From Firmicutes bacterium UBA3936 (lineage in GTDB: Bacteria > Bacillota > Dethiobacteria > Dethiobacterales > Dethiobacteraceae), in assembly GCA_002385745.1 (NCBI GenBank), contig DGEC01000001.1, forward strand, positions 1 through 26,827: a DNA stretch of 26,827 bases, in the 5' to 3' direction. Positions 7,544-15,875 of this stretch are shown here, in pieces. How positions within the stretch are numbered: position 1 is the stretch's first letter; each line of letters starts with the position of its first letter. Below the pieces are notes generated by a model that made no database searches, was not told where the DNA came from, and worked only from the letters and a program-made list of their open reading frames with translations. The position numbers and the translations under genes were made by a program.

Positions 7544-8056
7544 TTATCCCCTGCGCAAAAGCTCCATTATCTCCTCACTGACCATTAAGGGTGATTTGTC
7601 AGTGGTATCAATCTTTACATGGGCTGTTTCCCGGTATCCTTCCAGCCGTTTCTCATAAAGGGTGGAAAAATCCTGCTCCTTAAGCAGCGGCCTGTCAACG
7701 TCGCCTGTCAGCCGCTGCCGCAGTTCATCGAAACTGGCATCCAGCCAGATAACAAAACTGTTTTCGGCAAGCAGCTTTCTGTTTTCCCGGGCAAGCAGAC
7801 TGCCGCCGCCGGTGGAAATCACAAGTCCTTTTTTACGACATAAACGGGCAATAACTTCCTTTTCCCGGCGGCGAAAATATTCCTCTCCCTGCGCAGCAAA
7901 AATTTCACTGATTTTTGCCTTTTCTTCTTTTTCAATCAACTTGTCCGTGTCTATAAAACGGCGATTGAGAGAAGCTGCCAGCAGTTTCCCCGTTTCCGTC
8001 TTTCCTGTTCCCATAAAACCGATTAAAACCAGATTTTTGCCGCTAATTGCCTTCAA
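7544..8056 (-). CDS. aroK: Shikimate kinase
   Basis: Phosphorylates shikimate at the 3-hydroxyl with ATP, a step of chorismate and aromatic amino acid synthesis. The 170 residues carry the Walker A loop GFMGTGKT (13-20), the DTDK motif (36-39) whose aspartates hold Mg and shikimate, FRRREKEV (Arg62 area), the STGGG substrate loop (81-85) and the lid DVDRPLL (Arg122). The start is a TTG at 8056, with GGGAGG and GGGG upstream; no ATG fits better. It lies 17 bases downstream of the CBS-PAS-HD gene. In many Firmicutes aroK is with aroC, aroB and aroQ in front of pepQ-efp. Here only aroK remains at that place. Confidence 0.95.
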   Translation of the reverse strand: MKAISGKNLVLIGFMGTGKTETGKLLAASLNRRFIDTDKLIEKEEKAKISEIFAAQGEEYFRRREKEVIARLCRKKGLVISTGGGSLLARENRKLLAENSFVIWLDASFDELRQRLTGDVDRPLLKEQDFSTLYEKRLEGYRETAHVKIDTTDKSPLMVSEEIMELLRRG

Positions 8057-8073
8057 TTCCCCGATGCCTCCCG

Positions 8074-9465
8074 TTAAACACTCTCCGTCTGTTCTTCAGT
8101 ATACACAAACTTGCGTCCCGTATACAAATCAATTTCCATTGTCCGGTTATATGTAGGATGGGCGTTGCTTTCCACAATTATCAGACGGGTGCCGTTGACT
8201 GACACGCCGATCTTGGCCTGGCGGCGGGTGATGGCGGCAGAAAGCCCGTCAATTATTTTAACAAGGCGCCACATGGGAAGCAAATAGCGGGGGAAATCAT
8301 CAGGCAGTTCATCCTGCTTATGATGGTGGTAGCGTATCAGGGTAACCACATCGTCGGGCCGTCCGTAGCTGTGCCGGACAATCTCCGCGCTGCGTTCGGC
8401 ATGCTTTTTGCTGTCCTCAAAAACTTTATCCGGGTCTACAATCTGGCCGATTTTCAGTAAAGGCTGTGATTTGCCCACATCATGGAAAATCAACGCTTGT
8501 ACCAGGATATCTTTATCAATGCCCGGCAGCGCCATAATGCCCTTATCGTTTAAGTCGGCCGTTACTTTAAGGGCGTTGACAACATGAACATACCCGCCGT
8601 CATTGATAATTTCCGTTATTTCTATCAACCCTTCATCCGGTAGGAAAATATCCCTGTATTCCGGGGTGTTTTTTAATTTATACTCCACCCGGGAATTGGG
8701 CAGAGTGAGGGCAAAGGCCTTGTCCAGCTCCTCTGTTGTTTTTAGCAGTTGCCTCTGAATTGCCTTCCTCTGGCTGATGTCGGTAAAAGTCTGAATAACG
8801 CCAATAAGTGCGCTGTCATAAGAAACGGGAACGGTATTGGTAAGAAAAACCCGGCCCTTTTCGTCTTCTACCTCCACATTGATCAGCGCTTCGCCCTTTT
8901 CCAAGACCTCGCCGATGGGCTGGTTATAGCCGAAAAACAGCCTGTAATCCCTGCCAAGAATTTCTTCGGCCATTAAGTCGAAGAACTGCAGTGCAGCAGG
9001 ATTTACTTCCTGGATGCGGAATTCCCTGTCCACCACCAGCAGCCCTTCTCGCATGGTTTCCAGTATCAGGGAAGCCTGCCTGAATTTTGACAATTCACCT
9101 GACGTGTAGTTTAAAATTGTGTCCAAATTGAGATAACCGACCGGTTTCTCTTCCTGTACCACGGGCATCTGTGTGAGTTTCAGCCGCGTCAGCGTTTCAG
9201 CCACGGCAGCCAGAGGAGTCTCAGGTTCTGCAGTATACAGTTTATCCCGCGGTGTCATCAATTCCCCCGCCGTGCTGTCCAGCCTGCCTTCAGCCACTGC
9301 CCGGCGCAAATCGTAACCGGACATCAGCCCAAGCAGCCTGCCGTCTTTATCGGTAATCAAAACATGGGAAGTTTTCCCGGCCAACATAGCCTGAGCCACT
9401 TCCGGCATTGTAGCTTCCGGCCCCACAGCGGGAACATCCTTGACCATAATATCTCCTGCTTGCAA
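8074..9465 (-). CDS. CBS-CBS-PAS-HD domain signalling protein
   Basis: From the TTG at 9465 (463 residues) the order is two CBS domains (about 1-60 and 65-120), a PAS domain (about 128-235, with MREGLLVVDREFRIQEVNPAAL and VIQTFTDISQRKAI) and an HD hydrolase domain (about 290-435). The HD residues are visible: His294, His328-Asp329 (IFHDVGKS), His355, His380-382 (YHHHKQ) and Asp406. CBS pairs usually sense adenylyl nucleotides and PAS senses small ligands or redox. HD domains hydrolyse phosphoesters, often nucleotides. There is no GYP motif, so I do not call it a c-di-GMP phosphodiesterase. The start rests on GGAGG 8 bases upstream and on keeping the CBS strand intact. ATG at 9447 (AGGAG, 5-base spacer) and TTG at 9546 are alternatives. 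Confidence 0.85.
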   Translation of the reverse strand: MQAGDIMVKDVPAVGPEATMPEVAQAMLAGKTSHVLITDKDGRLLGLMSGYDLRRAVAEGRLDSTAGELMTPRDKLYTAEPETPLAAVAETLTRLKLTQMPVVQEEKPVGYLNLDTILNYTSGELSKFRQASLILETMREGLLVVDREFRIQEVNPAALQFFDLMAEEILGRDYRLFFGYNQPIGEVLEKGEALINVEVEDEKGRVFLTNTVPVSYDSALIGVIQTFTDISQRKAIQRQLLKTTEELDKAFALTLPNSRVEYKLKNTPEYRDIFLPDEGLIEITEIINDGGYVHVVNALKVTADLNDKGIMALPGIDKDILVQALIFHDVGKSQPLLKIGQIVDPDKVFEDSKKHAERSAEIVRHSYGRPDDVVTLIRYHHHKQDELPDDFPRYLLPMWRLVKIIDGLSAAITRRQAKIGVSVNGTRLIIVESNAHPTYNRTMEIDLYTGRKFVYTEEQTESV

Positions 9466-9574
9466 TGGCCAGCCCTCCAAAAAAAATATTGTTGTAGTAT
9501 TGCCAAGCCACTTCTTTTTATTCAATTCGACATCCTTTTTCCACAACCTTCCTGAAAGCAGAAGAAAAACAAAA

Positions 9575-10024
9575 TTACGGCGGCTTTTCAGAAATTCTAA
9601 CCCGGCCGGTTACCGGAGTAACAATGATATAGCGTTTTCTGCCGGCTTTATCGCGCAAAGCGACATGGCCTCCCCTGTTTGGCGCTCCCGTATAGCGGAA
9701 ATAAAGGGTCGGGCGGCGGCTTTCGCCGTCCAGGGGAAAATTATTGGCGGCAAAGCATATCCCCTCCGGCAAAGTTGAATAGCTCGAACCGGATGGCAGA
9801 TCCAGCCGGTAGCGTCCTCCGAACTCATAAAAGGTCAGTGTACAGGTCTGCCCGCAGCCGATGGCGGCGGCTCTCGCCTCCCGCATGTCTGAAGCCAGTT
9901 TTCGAGCGGCTGTCTCCAGCGGCCACCTTCCCATGTTCACCAGCGGCCGTGCCAGAACGGCAAGCACTCCCAAAAGCAGCACCACAAAAACCAATTCTAT
10001 AAGTGTAAAGCCTTTTTTGCCCAT
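9575..10024 (-). CDS. Minor pseudopilin, GspH/FimT-like
   Basis: A 149-residue protein with a class III (prepilin) signal: MGKKG followed by FTLIELVFVVLLLGVLAVLARP, with the conserved Glu at position +5 of the mature chain. A globular beta-rich domain follows, resembling GspH/FimT (LASDMREARAAAIGCGQTCTLTF...). Such minor pilins sit at the tip and prime assembly of the pilus. The start at 10024 is favoured because GGAGG lies close upstream and leaves a normal 5-residue leader. A start at 10054 would add 10 residues and put MKxxG-type processing further in. It is the last gene of the pilus operon. The gap to the CBS-PAS-HD gene is about 110 bases. Confidence 0.88.
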   Translation of the reverse strand: MGKKGFTLIELVFVVLLLGVLAVLARPLVNMGRWPLETAARKLASDMREARAAAIGCGQTCTLTFYEFGGRYRLDLPSGSSYSTLPEGICFAANNFPLDGESRRPTLYFRYTGAPNRGGHVALRDKAGRKRYIIVTPVTGRVRISEKPP

Positions 10025-10026
10025 CC

Positions 10027-11073
10027 TTACCTCCGCGGTCTCTTTTCCAGCCATTCCAGGTCAAAAGTCGGCTGCAGCCGCAAAAGGGCGGACGGCAGAT
10101 AAAAAATATTGTCCAGCACTGCCGCATCGCAATAGTTCACAGTTGCATCAACCAGTACAATGGAGGGTGCCACCAGGCAGCCGGAAAATACAAGCGGCCT
10201 TTCTCCGCCGTTTGCAATCCTGCCTGAACTTGCTACAAACAAACTGCCTTCCCATTCATTGCCGCTGCCGCACAGCAGCACGTCGCCGTTTGCTACAACT
10301 GCCAGCCTGCTGCCGTTAACCCAGTTGCCGATGACAACATTGCCCAGGACTACCAGCAGACCGGCAAGGGGTGCCTGCGGCATTATCTCCGTGTCACCCG
10401 CCGCTATAGCCGGCCCTGACTCAAGTGACTCCACCAGGCAGCAGCCGTCATCCGCCGCAATTTCCGTCCAGCCGGAAAGCAAAGCCTCCAGAGCAAGCCC
10501 GGCAAAATCTATTCGTGTATTGTAAGGTCGGCCGTCGCTGCAAAGACAGCCGCTGCAGGTATAACTGCCTCCCGGGTCAACTTCCACCCGCAAAGCACGC
10601 AGATCGCCATGGACAGAATTATGGCCGCCGGCAAAGACAACTTCATCGGCGCTTATGTGACCGGTTACTTTTGCCTCCTGCAGCTTTACAGCCCCGCCGG
10701 TTAAGGCCTGCCTGCCCAGGGGACGCAGATAGGCCAGCACCTCCAGCACCTTTATCCGGTTTCCCGCGCTGCCGGTTGCCGTAATTCGCAGCACCTGTCC
10801 CTCCTCCCGTTCCGCCCGTACTGCAAAGGACGGTTCTCCCGGGTGTTCAAAGCTCCATCCTTCCTTCCCCAAATCACGGCACAGCGGCCCCAGGACGGCG
10901 GCAGCCGTTTCAATACCTGCTTCAGCCGCGTAATGAGCCTGCTCTGCCGCTAAAAGATAACCGCCGATACGCAGGTCGGAAAATGCCGTTTGCAAAAGCG
11001 CTCCTCCCAAGAGAAAAAAAAGGAGTGCCGCAAGTAAAAGCCAGATTAGAGCCGCTCCCCGTTCCCCTTTCAT
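10027..11073 (-). CDS. PilX/GspK-like minor pilus component
   Basis: A 348-residue protein with an N-terminal hydrophobic helix (GAALIWLLLAALLFFLLGGALL) followed by a pilin-like spine helix (EQAHYAAEAGIETAAAVLG). This is the pattern of PilX N-terminal proteins, which lack the +5 Glu of ordinary pilins. The large C-terminal part (about 150-320) is rich in Gly, Val and Ala with repeated short strands (LLVVLGNVVIGNWVNGSRLAVVANGDVLL). That looks like a beta-solenoid and would be exposed. It also has several cysteines. It starts by ATGA overlap with the upstream minor pilin gene, with the SD GGAGGAC. Function by analogy: tip or priming complex of the type IV pilus. Confidence 0.8.
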   Translation of the reverse strand: MKGERGAALIWLLLAALLFFLLGGALLQTAFSDLRIGGYLLAAEQAHYAAEAGIETAAAVLGPLCRDLGKEGWSFEHPGEPSFAVRAEREEGQVLRITATGSAGNRIKVLEVLAYLRPLGRQALTGGAVKLQEAKVTGHISADEVVFAGGHNSVHGDLRALRVEVDPGGSYTCSGCLCSDGRPYNTRIDFAGLALEALLSGWTEIAADDGCCLVESLESGPAIAAGDTEIMPQAPLAGLLVVLGNVVIGNWVNGSRLAVVANGDVLLCGSGNEWEGSLFVASSGRIANGGERPLVFSGCLVAPSIVLVDATVNYCDAAVLDNIFYLPSALLRLQPTFDLEWLEKRPRR

Positions 11074-11549
11074 GGAATGTCCTCCGTGATATTTCTAACC
11101 AGTACTCCGCTTTGAAAAGAACAAGTCTGCCCTTTTTCCGCCGTTTTCAGGCAGATGGTCAGCATTTCGCCGGCTGCCAGTTCTCCCGCAGGGTAGCAGG
11201 CAAAATCTGCGATACAGCCGGCAATTGGTACTGCGGCTCCTTCCGGGAGTGCCAGCAGCAGGCTGCTGCCGCTTTTATATATGCGGTATTTCATTAGCCT
11301 GCCGTTACTCTTCTTGTAATAGGTCAGTCTGCCTGCTGAGGGATCTGAAATTACGCGGCAGGCATATGTCAGTTCATGGACAATTTCCTCCATGGCAATG
11401 CGCCCGTGCTGCAGTGCATCTGTTTTACCGGCAGCTGCATGCCAATTTGTTCCGGCAGGTTCCAGTATAACTGCCAGCAGAGACACGAGCGTCACAAGCA
11501 GAAAAGCCGCCACCAGCAATTCTACCAGTGTAAAGCCTTTATTATCCAT
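11070..11549 (-). CDS. Minor prepilin, PilW/GspJ-like
   Basis: A 159-residue prepilin: MDNKG then FTLVELLVAAFLLVTLVSLLAVIL, with the +5 Glu and a Gly before the cut. The mature part is a short helix (ALQHGRIAMEEIVHELTYACRVIS) and a beta domain containing three further cysteines. The pattern DALQHGRIAMEEIVHEL is usual for PilW/GspJ-like minor pilins. SD GGAGG lies 6 bases before the ATG. It lies between two other minor pilin genes with overlaps or minimal spacing. Confidence 0.87.
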   Translation of the reverse strand: MDNKGFTLVELLVAAFLLVTLVSLLAVILEPAGTNWHAAAGKTDALQHGRIAMEEIVHELTYACRVISDPSAGRLTYYKKSNGRLMKYRIYKSGSSLLLALPEGAAVPIAGCIADFACYPAGELAAGEMLTICLKTAEKGQTCSFQSGVLVRNITEDIP

Positions 11550-11552
11550 CCT

Positions 11553-11927
11553 TTACCTCCGGACCTGCCGGCTTACCAGGCTTATTTCCGCAGCATATTC
11601 TTCTATAAAAACCGTAACCCGGATTTCCCTGAGAGGCGGCATGCCTTCCCCGGCCGCAACTTCCTTTACGGCAACTTCCCTGGCAAAGCCCGCGAAACCC
11701 TCTACAGGCTGCTTCCCGGAAGGGACAGGATGATAAAAACCCTTTTCTTTAACCTCCTCAAGGCCTTCCCGGGCTAAATAAAGAGCAACCGTTTTCTTTT
11801 CCGAAAGGGAAAGCGCCTTCAGGCCGGCAGCCATTACCCCGAAAAAAACGGGAACAAGCAGTAGAAGCAGCGCCAGCGCAAGCAGCAGTTCTATTAATAA
11901 AAAACCTGCAGTTTTTTTCTTGTCCAT
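11553..11927 (-). CDS. Minor prepilin, PilV/GspI-like
   Basis: A 124-residue prepilin with the leader MDKKKTAG then FLLIELLLALALLLLLVPVFFGVMAAG, carrying the +5 Glu. The run KKTVALYLAREGLEEVKEKG after the helix is typical of PilV/GspI proteins. The ATG at 11927 gives the normal short basic leader. An ATG at 11942 would add five residues (MGSVV), and neither start has a strong ribosome site; GGGG lies 9 bases before the ATG at 11927. It starts 51 bases after the end of pilT and is 3 bases from the next gene. Confidence 0.83.
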   Translation of the reverse strand: MDKKKTAGFLLIELLLALALLLLLVPVFFGVMAAGLKALSLSEKKTVALYLAREGLEEVKEKGFYHPVPSGKQPVEGFAGFAREVAVKEVAAGEGMPPLREIRVTVFIEEYAAEISLVSRQVRR

Positions 11928-11978
11928 AACGACAGACCCCATTCAGTGGCAGACGGTGCTTTTACGAGCCGTCAGCCC

Positions 11979-13040
11979 TCAACTGCGCAGCAACCTTTCC
12001 AGTTCACTGCGGTTTGCAGCGCGTTTCAAGGCTTCTTCCCTGCTAATGGCGCCCTGCAGGCAGAGATCGGAAAGCGCCTTGTCCATCGTCTGCATGCCAA
12101 AACTGCGGCCGGTTTTCATAGCGGTATAGAGCTGGGAAACCTGGCCTTCCCGTATCATTTCGCTGACAGCAGCCGTATTGATAAGCACCTCAACTGCAGC
12201 CACCCTGCCGCCGCCGTCCGCCCGCGGCACCAATTGCTGGGAAATTACTGCCTTCAAGCAATCTGCCAGCTGCAGCCGGACATATTTTTGCAGGGAATCA
12301 GGATAAATGCCGGCAAGACGGTGGATTGTGGCCGGCACTGTCCGGGTATGCATTGCCGAAAAAACAAGATGTCCGGTCTCCGCCGCCTTGAGAGCCGCCG
12401 AAATGCTTTCCCTGCTCTCCAGCTCACTTATTAAAACAACATCGGGATCATGGCGCAGCAAATGCTGCAGGGCGGCAGCAAAAGAATGAGTATCGCTGCC
12501 CACCTCACGCTGCCGGACTATTGATTTTTTGTGTTTATGCAGAAACTCGACAGGGCTTTCAACGGTAACAATATTAACGGCCCGTTCTTCGTTAACCTGG
12601 TTAATGAGAGAAGCCAAAGTAGTGCTTTTTCCGCTGCCCGCAGGCCCCGTCACCAGCACCAGCCCGCGGGAATAACGAGCAAATTCCTGCACAATCTCAG
12701 GCAGCCCCAGTTCCTCTAAAGCCGGTACGTGCCAGGGAATTACACGCAGGACAACATCCAGAGAACCTCGCTGCAATACGGCACTGCCGCGGAAACGGCT
12801 CACACCGGGCAGAGAATAAGAAAAATTAAGTTCCTTGGTCTGCAGCAAATCTTCCTGCTGTTTTTCATCCAGGATGCCAAGCAGCATTTCCTTCACATCT
12901 TCCGGGGTCAAAACCGGCAGATTCATCTGCCGCAGCTCCCCGTGAACCCTAAGAACGGGCGGCAAGCCTACTGTCAAATGCAAATCCGATCCTTTAAGTT
13001 CCACCACTTCACGCAGTAATGAATCAATTTTCAAGCTCAT
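11979..13040 (-). CDS. pilT: Twitching-type retraction ATPase (PilT family)
   Basis: A 353-residue hexameric ATPase that powers pilus retraction in known systems. Walker A is GPAGSGKS (132-139). The Asp box reads VESPVEF (160-166) instead of the usual EDP. Walker B reads DPDVVLISELESRES (198-212) instead of GEMRD, though the catalytic Glu206 is kept. The His box is AMHTR (His231). The C-terminal part keeps QLVPRADGGGRVAAVEVLI and the GMQTMDKAL signature. The start overlaps the pilB stop by one base, with AGGGTGG upstream. The changed boxes may alter activity. It is a PilT by length and overall pattern rather than an extension ATPase, and it lacks the tetracysteine. Confidence 0.9.
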   Translation of the reverse strand: MSLKIDSLLREVVELKGSDLHLTVGLPPVLRVHGELRQMNLPVLTPEDVKEMLLGILDEKQQEDLLQTKELNFSYSLPGVSRFRGSAVLQRGSLDVVLRVIPWHVPALEELGLPEIVQEFARYSRGLVLVTGPAGSGKSTTLASLINQVNEERAVNIVTVESPVEFLHKHKKSIVRQREVGSDTHSFAAALQHLLRHDPDVVLISELESRESISAALKAAETGHLVFSAMHTRTVPATIHRLAGIYPDSLQKYVRLQLADCLKAVISQQLVPRADGGGRVAAVEVLINTAAVSEMIREGQVSQLYTAMKTGRSFGMQTMDKALSDLCLQGAISREEALKRAANRSELERLLRS

Positions 13041-14734
13041 TATACAACCACCCTTACTATTTCTTCCAATGACGTCCTGCCCTGCCTGACCTTGCGCAGG
13101 CCGTCCTGCCTCATTGTTATCATCCCCTCGGCAACAGCCAGTTTTTTAATTTCTGCCGCCGGATGCCTCTCAAGAGCCAGTTTTTGAATGCCGCCGCTTA
13201 CAGGCAGCAGCTCGAAAACACCTGTCCGGCCCGCATATCCCGTGTAACTGCAGTGGATGCACCCGCCGCTGCGCGCCCGGTACAGCTTAATCCTCTCCTC
13301 CCTCTCCTCCAGTGGAAAATCGGGAATGGAAGATGCCGTCTGCCGGTCAAGGAAATACTCTTCCTTGCAATGCATGCAAAGAAGGCGGACCAGTCTTTGA
13401 GCCAGAATTCCCACCACGGAAGAAGCAATCAGATACGGTTCCACCCCCATATCCGTGAGGCGGCTGATGGCACCCGCCGCATCATTGGTATGCAGCGTGG
13501 CAAAAACAAGATGTCCGGTCAAAGCGGACTCAATGGCAATCCTTGCCGTTTCCCGGTCACGGATTTCCCCTACCATAATGACATCGGGATCGTTGCGCAA
13601 AATAGCCCGCAGGCCGGAAGCAAAGGTCAGCCCTGCTTTCGGGTTAACCTGCATCTGGTTGATTCCTTCCATGCGGTATTCCACCGGATCTTCCACGGTG
13701 ATAATGTTCTTGGCCGTATTGTCTACATGTGCCAGGCTGGCGTAAAGCGTTGTGGTCTTTCCGCTGCCTGTCGGACCGGTGACAGGGATAAAACCGTAGG
13801 GAAGCTTAATCAGCTTCCTGTACGCTGCAAGAATCTGCGGGGCAAAGCCCAGCTCGGCCAAGGTAATTGGCCGGACCGTCCTTTCCAGAAGGCGTAAAGT
13901 CACCCTTTCCCCCCAGCTTGCCGGCATGGTTGCCACCCGGACATCTACCGCCCGTCCTTCTGTTCTTACCGACATCCGCCCGTCTTGGGGAATGCGGCGT
14001 TCGGCAATGTCAATGCCGGCCAGAACTTTTAACCTGGAGACAAGCGCTCCCTGCAGCCGGCGGGGCAGGCGCTGTACATCATGGAGGACGCCGTCAATGC
14101 GAAAACGGATGCGCAGGTAGTTCTCGTATGCTTCTATATGTACATCACTGGCTTTGGAGTTGACGGCCCGGGAAAGAATAGTGTCCGCCAGCTTCACCGC
14201 CGGCCTCTCGCTGTCTTCAGGCATGTAGTCCGCCGCATCTTCCTCAGATTCTTTCAAAAACAGGTCGTGGGCCGCCATCCGCTCAAGATTTATGCTTGTT
14301 TGGCTGTGTCTTTTCATGGCGGCTTCCAGCTCGCTTGCGGTTACTGCCACCGCCTGGATGCTGCATCCGGTCAGCACCTGCAAATCATCAAGAGCAAGAA
14401 GGTCCTGCGGCTCCTCCATGGCTACCACCAGCTGCCCGTCTTCCGTAAATCCAATGGGCAAAGCCCGGTAACGGCGGGCCTTTTCCCAGGAAATCATGTC
14501 CATGGCAAGCGGATCAAGAGGATAATCCTGCAATGAAACAAGCGGCACGCCTGCCCGGCGGGCAACTGCCGCAGCCACATCCTCTTCACTGCAGCAGCCA
14601 AGACGAATCAGTGCCTTCTCCAGTTTTTCTCCCTTTTCCCGGCTTTCCCTCAAGGCAGTTTCCAGGTTATTTTGGGTAATCAGGCCCGCTTGCAGCAAAT
14701 ATTCGCCAAGCCAGGCATAACTTGTCCTTTTCAC
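13040..14734 (-). CDS. pilB: Type IV pilus extension ATPase (PilB/GspE family)
   Basis: The motor for pilus assembly, 564 residues from GTG 14734. The N-terminal GspE-N domain (about 1-140) starts RTSYAWLGEYLLQAGLI. The central domain has Walker A GPTGSGKT (320-327), the Asp box TVEDPVEY, Walker B DPDVIMVGE (382-390, Glu390) and the His box TLHT. A zinc tetracysteine follows (C453, C456, C492, C495). The start is chosen because GGGGAGG (14744-14750) lies 9 bases before the GTG. The upstream TTG (14764) and ATG (14755) have no ribosome site. It overlaps pilT by one base. Both ATPases are in the same operon as the PilMNO platform proteins. Confidence 0.95.
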   Translation of the reverse strand: MKRTSYAWLGEYLLQAGLITQNNLETALRESREKGEKLEKALIRLGCCSEEDVAAAVARRAGVPLVSLQDYPLDPLAMDMISWEKARRYRALPIGFTEDGQLVVAMEEPQDLLALDDLQVLTGCSIQAVAVTASELEAAMKRHSQTSINLERMAAHDLFLKESEEDAADYMPEDSERPAVKLADTILSRAVNSKASDVHIEAYENYLRIRFRIDGVLHDVQRLPRRLQGALVSRLKVLAGIDIAERRIPQDGRMSVRTEGRAVDVRVATMPASWGERVTLRLLERTVRPITLAELGFAPQILAAYRKLIKLPYGFIPVTGPTGSGKTTTLYASLAHVDNTAKNIITVEDPVEYRMEGINQMQVNPKAGLTFASGLRAILRNDPDVIMVGEIRDRETARIAIESALTGHLVFATLHTNDAAGAISRLTDMGVEPYLIASSVVGILAQRLVRLLCMHCKEEYFLDRQTASSIPDFPLEEREERIKLYRARSGGCIHCSYTGYAGRTGVFELLPVSGGIQKLALERHPAAEIKKLAVAEGMITMRQDGLRKVRQGRTSLEEIVRVVV

Positions 14735-14773
14735 CAGAGCCGGCCTCCCCGCCATGCAAAACAATACTTTGGC

Positions 14774-15295
14774 TCAATTCAAAAGCATAAAAACTGCAGC
14801 CTGCACACTGGTTGCCAGGCTCTCCCCTTCACCTGCTTGCTCAACCTTTATTTCATTAATTCGCAAAGCCCTGCCGTAACCCTGCAGAAAGTCAAGGAAA
14901 TTTAAAAGCCCGTCAAAACTGCCGCCAAGCGCAATCTGCAGGGGTATTTCAATGTAGCCTTCTTTTTCTTCCCGTTCACCAAAGCGCACCTGCTGCAGTT
15001 CCAGAAAAGCCAAATCCGCAGCATATTGTAAATCGGCAAGCAGCCTCTCTTCAGCCGGCTCAAGAGGCAATAACTGCTGCAATGCTCCCAGCCGGGCAGT
15101 GTACTCTTCCTCCTTCCCGGCCAGCTCTTCTGCACCGGCAAGTCTCTTCCTGACCGCCGCTAAAAGCTGCTCTTCCTGCCTTAACTGCCTGCTTGCCTCC
15201 TGATACTCCATGTATTGCAAAAAACACAAAAGAAATCCTGCAACCGCTATAAGCAGAGGAAGAAGAAACAACAAAAGCCTTTGCCTTTCCCCCAT
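14774..15295 (-). CDS. pilO: Pilus assembly protein PilO-like
   Basis: A 173-residue protein with a short basic N-terminus, one membrane helix (LLLFLLPLLIAVAGFLLCFL, about 7-26), a coiled-coil (about 27-60, rich in Glu, Arg and Gln) and a small alpha/beta domain (about 85-165). This is the topology of PilO, which pairs with PilN and links PilM to the pilus platform. The start ATG at 15295 leaves a 19-base gap from pilN, with GGGGTGAG upstream. Longer in-frame starts (up to 15358) would overlap pilN by 44 bases. The identification rests on position after pilN and on topology. The sequence itself is weakly conserved. Confidence 0.85.
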   Translation of the reverse strand: MGERQRLLLFLLPLLIAVAGFLLCFLQYMEYQEASRQLRQEEQLLAAVRKRLAGAEELAGKEEEYTARLGALQQLLPLEPAEERLLADLQYAADLAFLELQQVRFGEREEKEGYIEIPLQIALGGSFDGLLNFLDFLQGYGRALRINEIKVEQAGEGESLATSVQAAVFMLLN

Positions 15296-15314
15296 CTTAC
15301 TCACCCCGCCCTCT

Positions 15315-15875
15315 TTACGGGTAGGTTCCTTCCGCGGAATAGACGGCAGAAAGCTCAAACTGCACCGGTTCAGAGACGCCTGCTTTTTTTGCGGAGTAGA
15401 TTATCCGGACGTTGCTTATTCCTGCAATTTTTTGCAGCATCCTTGACCATTCCGCCACAAGCATATGGCTGCCGGCCTCTCCCCGCAGGGAAATGAGCCC
15501 CTCCAAGCCATCAAAAGTAATCGCAATATTCTTTATCCGGATTCTTTCCGGGAGATTGTAATCCAGGGAAGCCAATGCACCCCGCCAGTCAAAACTGCCG
15601 CCCACTGCCCGGGCAACGATCCCCTCCAGTCTTTTTGTTTCCTCCAGCAGCTTTTCCGTGCTTTCAAATTCGGAAGCTTCCCTTTCCAGGGCAACCCGCT
15701 TGCCGGCCGTCCCGGCAGCCTGAACGTAAACGCGGGTTTGCAACAGGTAAAGCCTGCAGTTAACGGCAGTAAACAAAACTACAAGCAGCAGGGAGAGAAT
15801 AATTATCCTTTTTTGCCCGGATTTGCGCCGGCGTTGGGCGGCAAATTCATCCGGCAGTAGATTTATCCTTACCAT
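15315..15875 (-). CDS. pilN: Pilus assembly protein PilN-like
   Basis: A 186-residue protein beginning MVRINLLPDEFAAQRRRK. The N-terminal INLLP motif is the PilN signature that docks into the groove of PilM. A membrane helix follows (IIILSLLLVVLFTAVNCRLYLL, about 22-43), then a coiled-coil (about 50-85) and a ferredoxin-like domain (about 95-170). The start overlaps the pilM stop (the ATG shares bases with TAA), with GGAGGA 6 bases upstream. An upstream in-frame ATG at 15995 would bury 40 residues inside pilM and is not supported. It keeps the PilM/N/O order of both Gram-negative and Firmicutes pilus loci. Confidence 0.92.
   Translation of the reverse strand: MVRINLLPDEFAAQRRRKSGQKRIIILSLLLVVLFTAVNCRLYLLQTRVYVQAAGTAGKRVALEREASEFESTEKLLEETKRLEGIVARAVGGSFDWRGALASLDYNLPERIRIKNIAITFDGLEGLISLRGEAGSHMLVAEWSRMLQKIAGISNVRIIYSAKKAGVSEPVQFELSAVYSAEGTYP

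Noticed and set aside
8074..9465. Calling the HD protein a c-di-GMP phosphodiesterase to match the riboswitch
   Set aside because: The HD residues are present but the GYP motif that marks the HD-GYP class is not, so the substrate is open.
13163..13897. 244-residue plus-strand open frame within pilB
   Set aside because: It is antisense to the most conserved part of PilB and has no recognisable domains or start signals.
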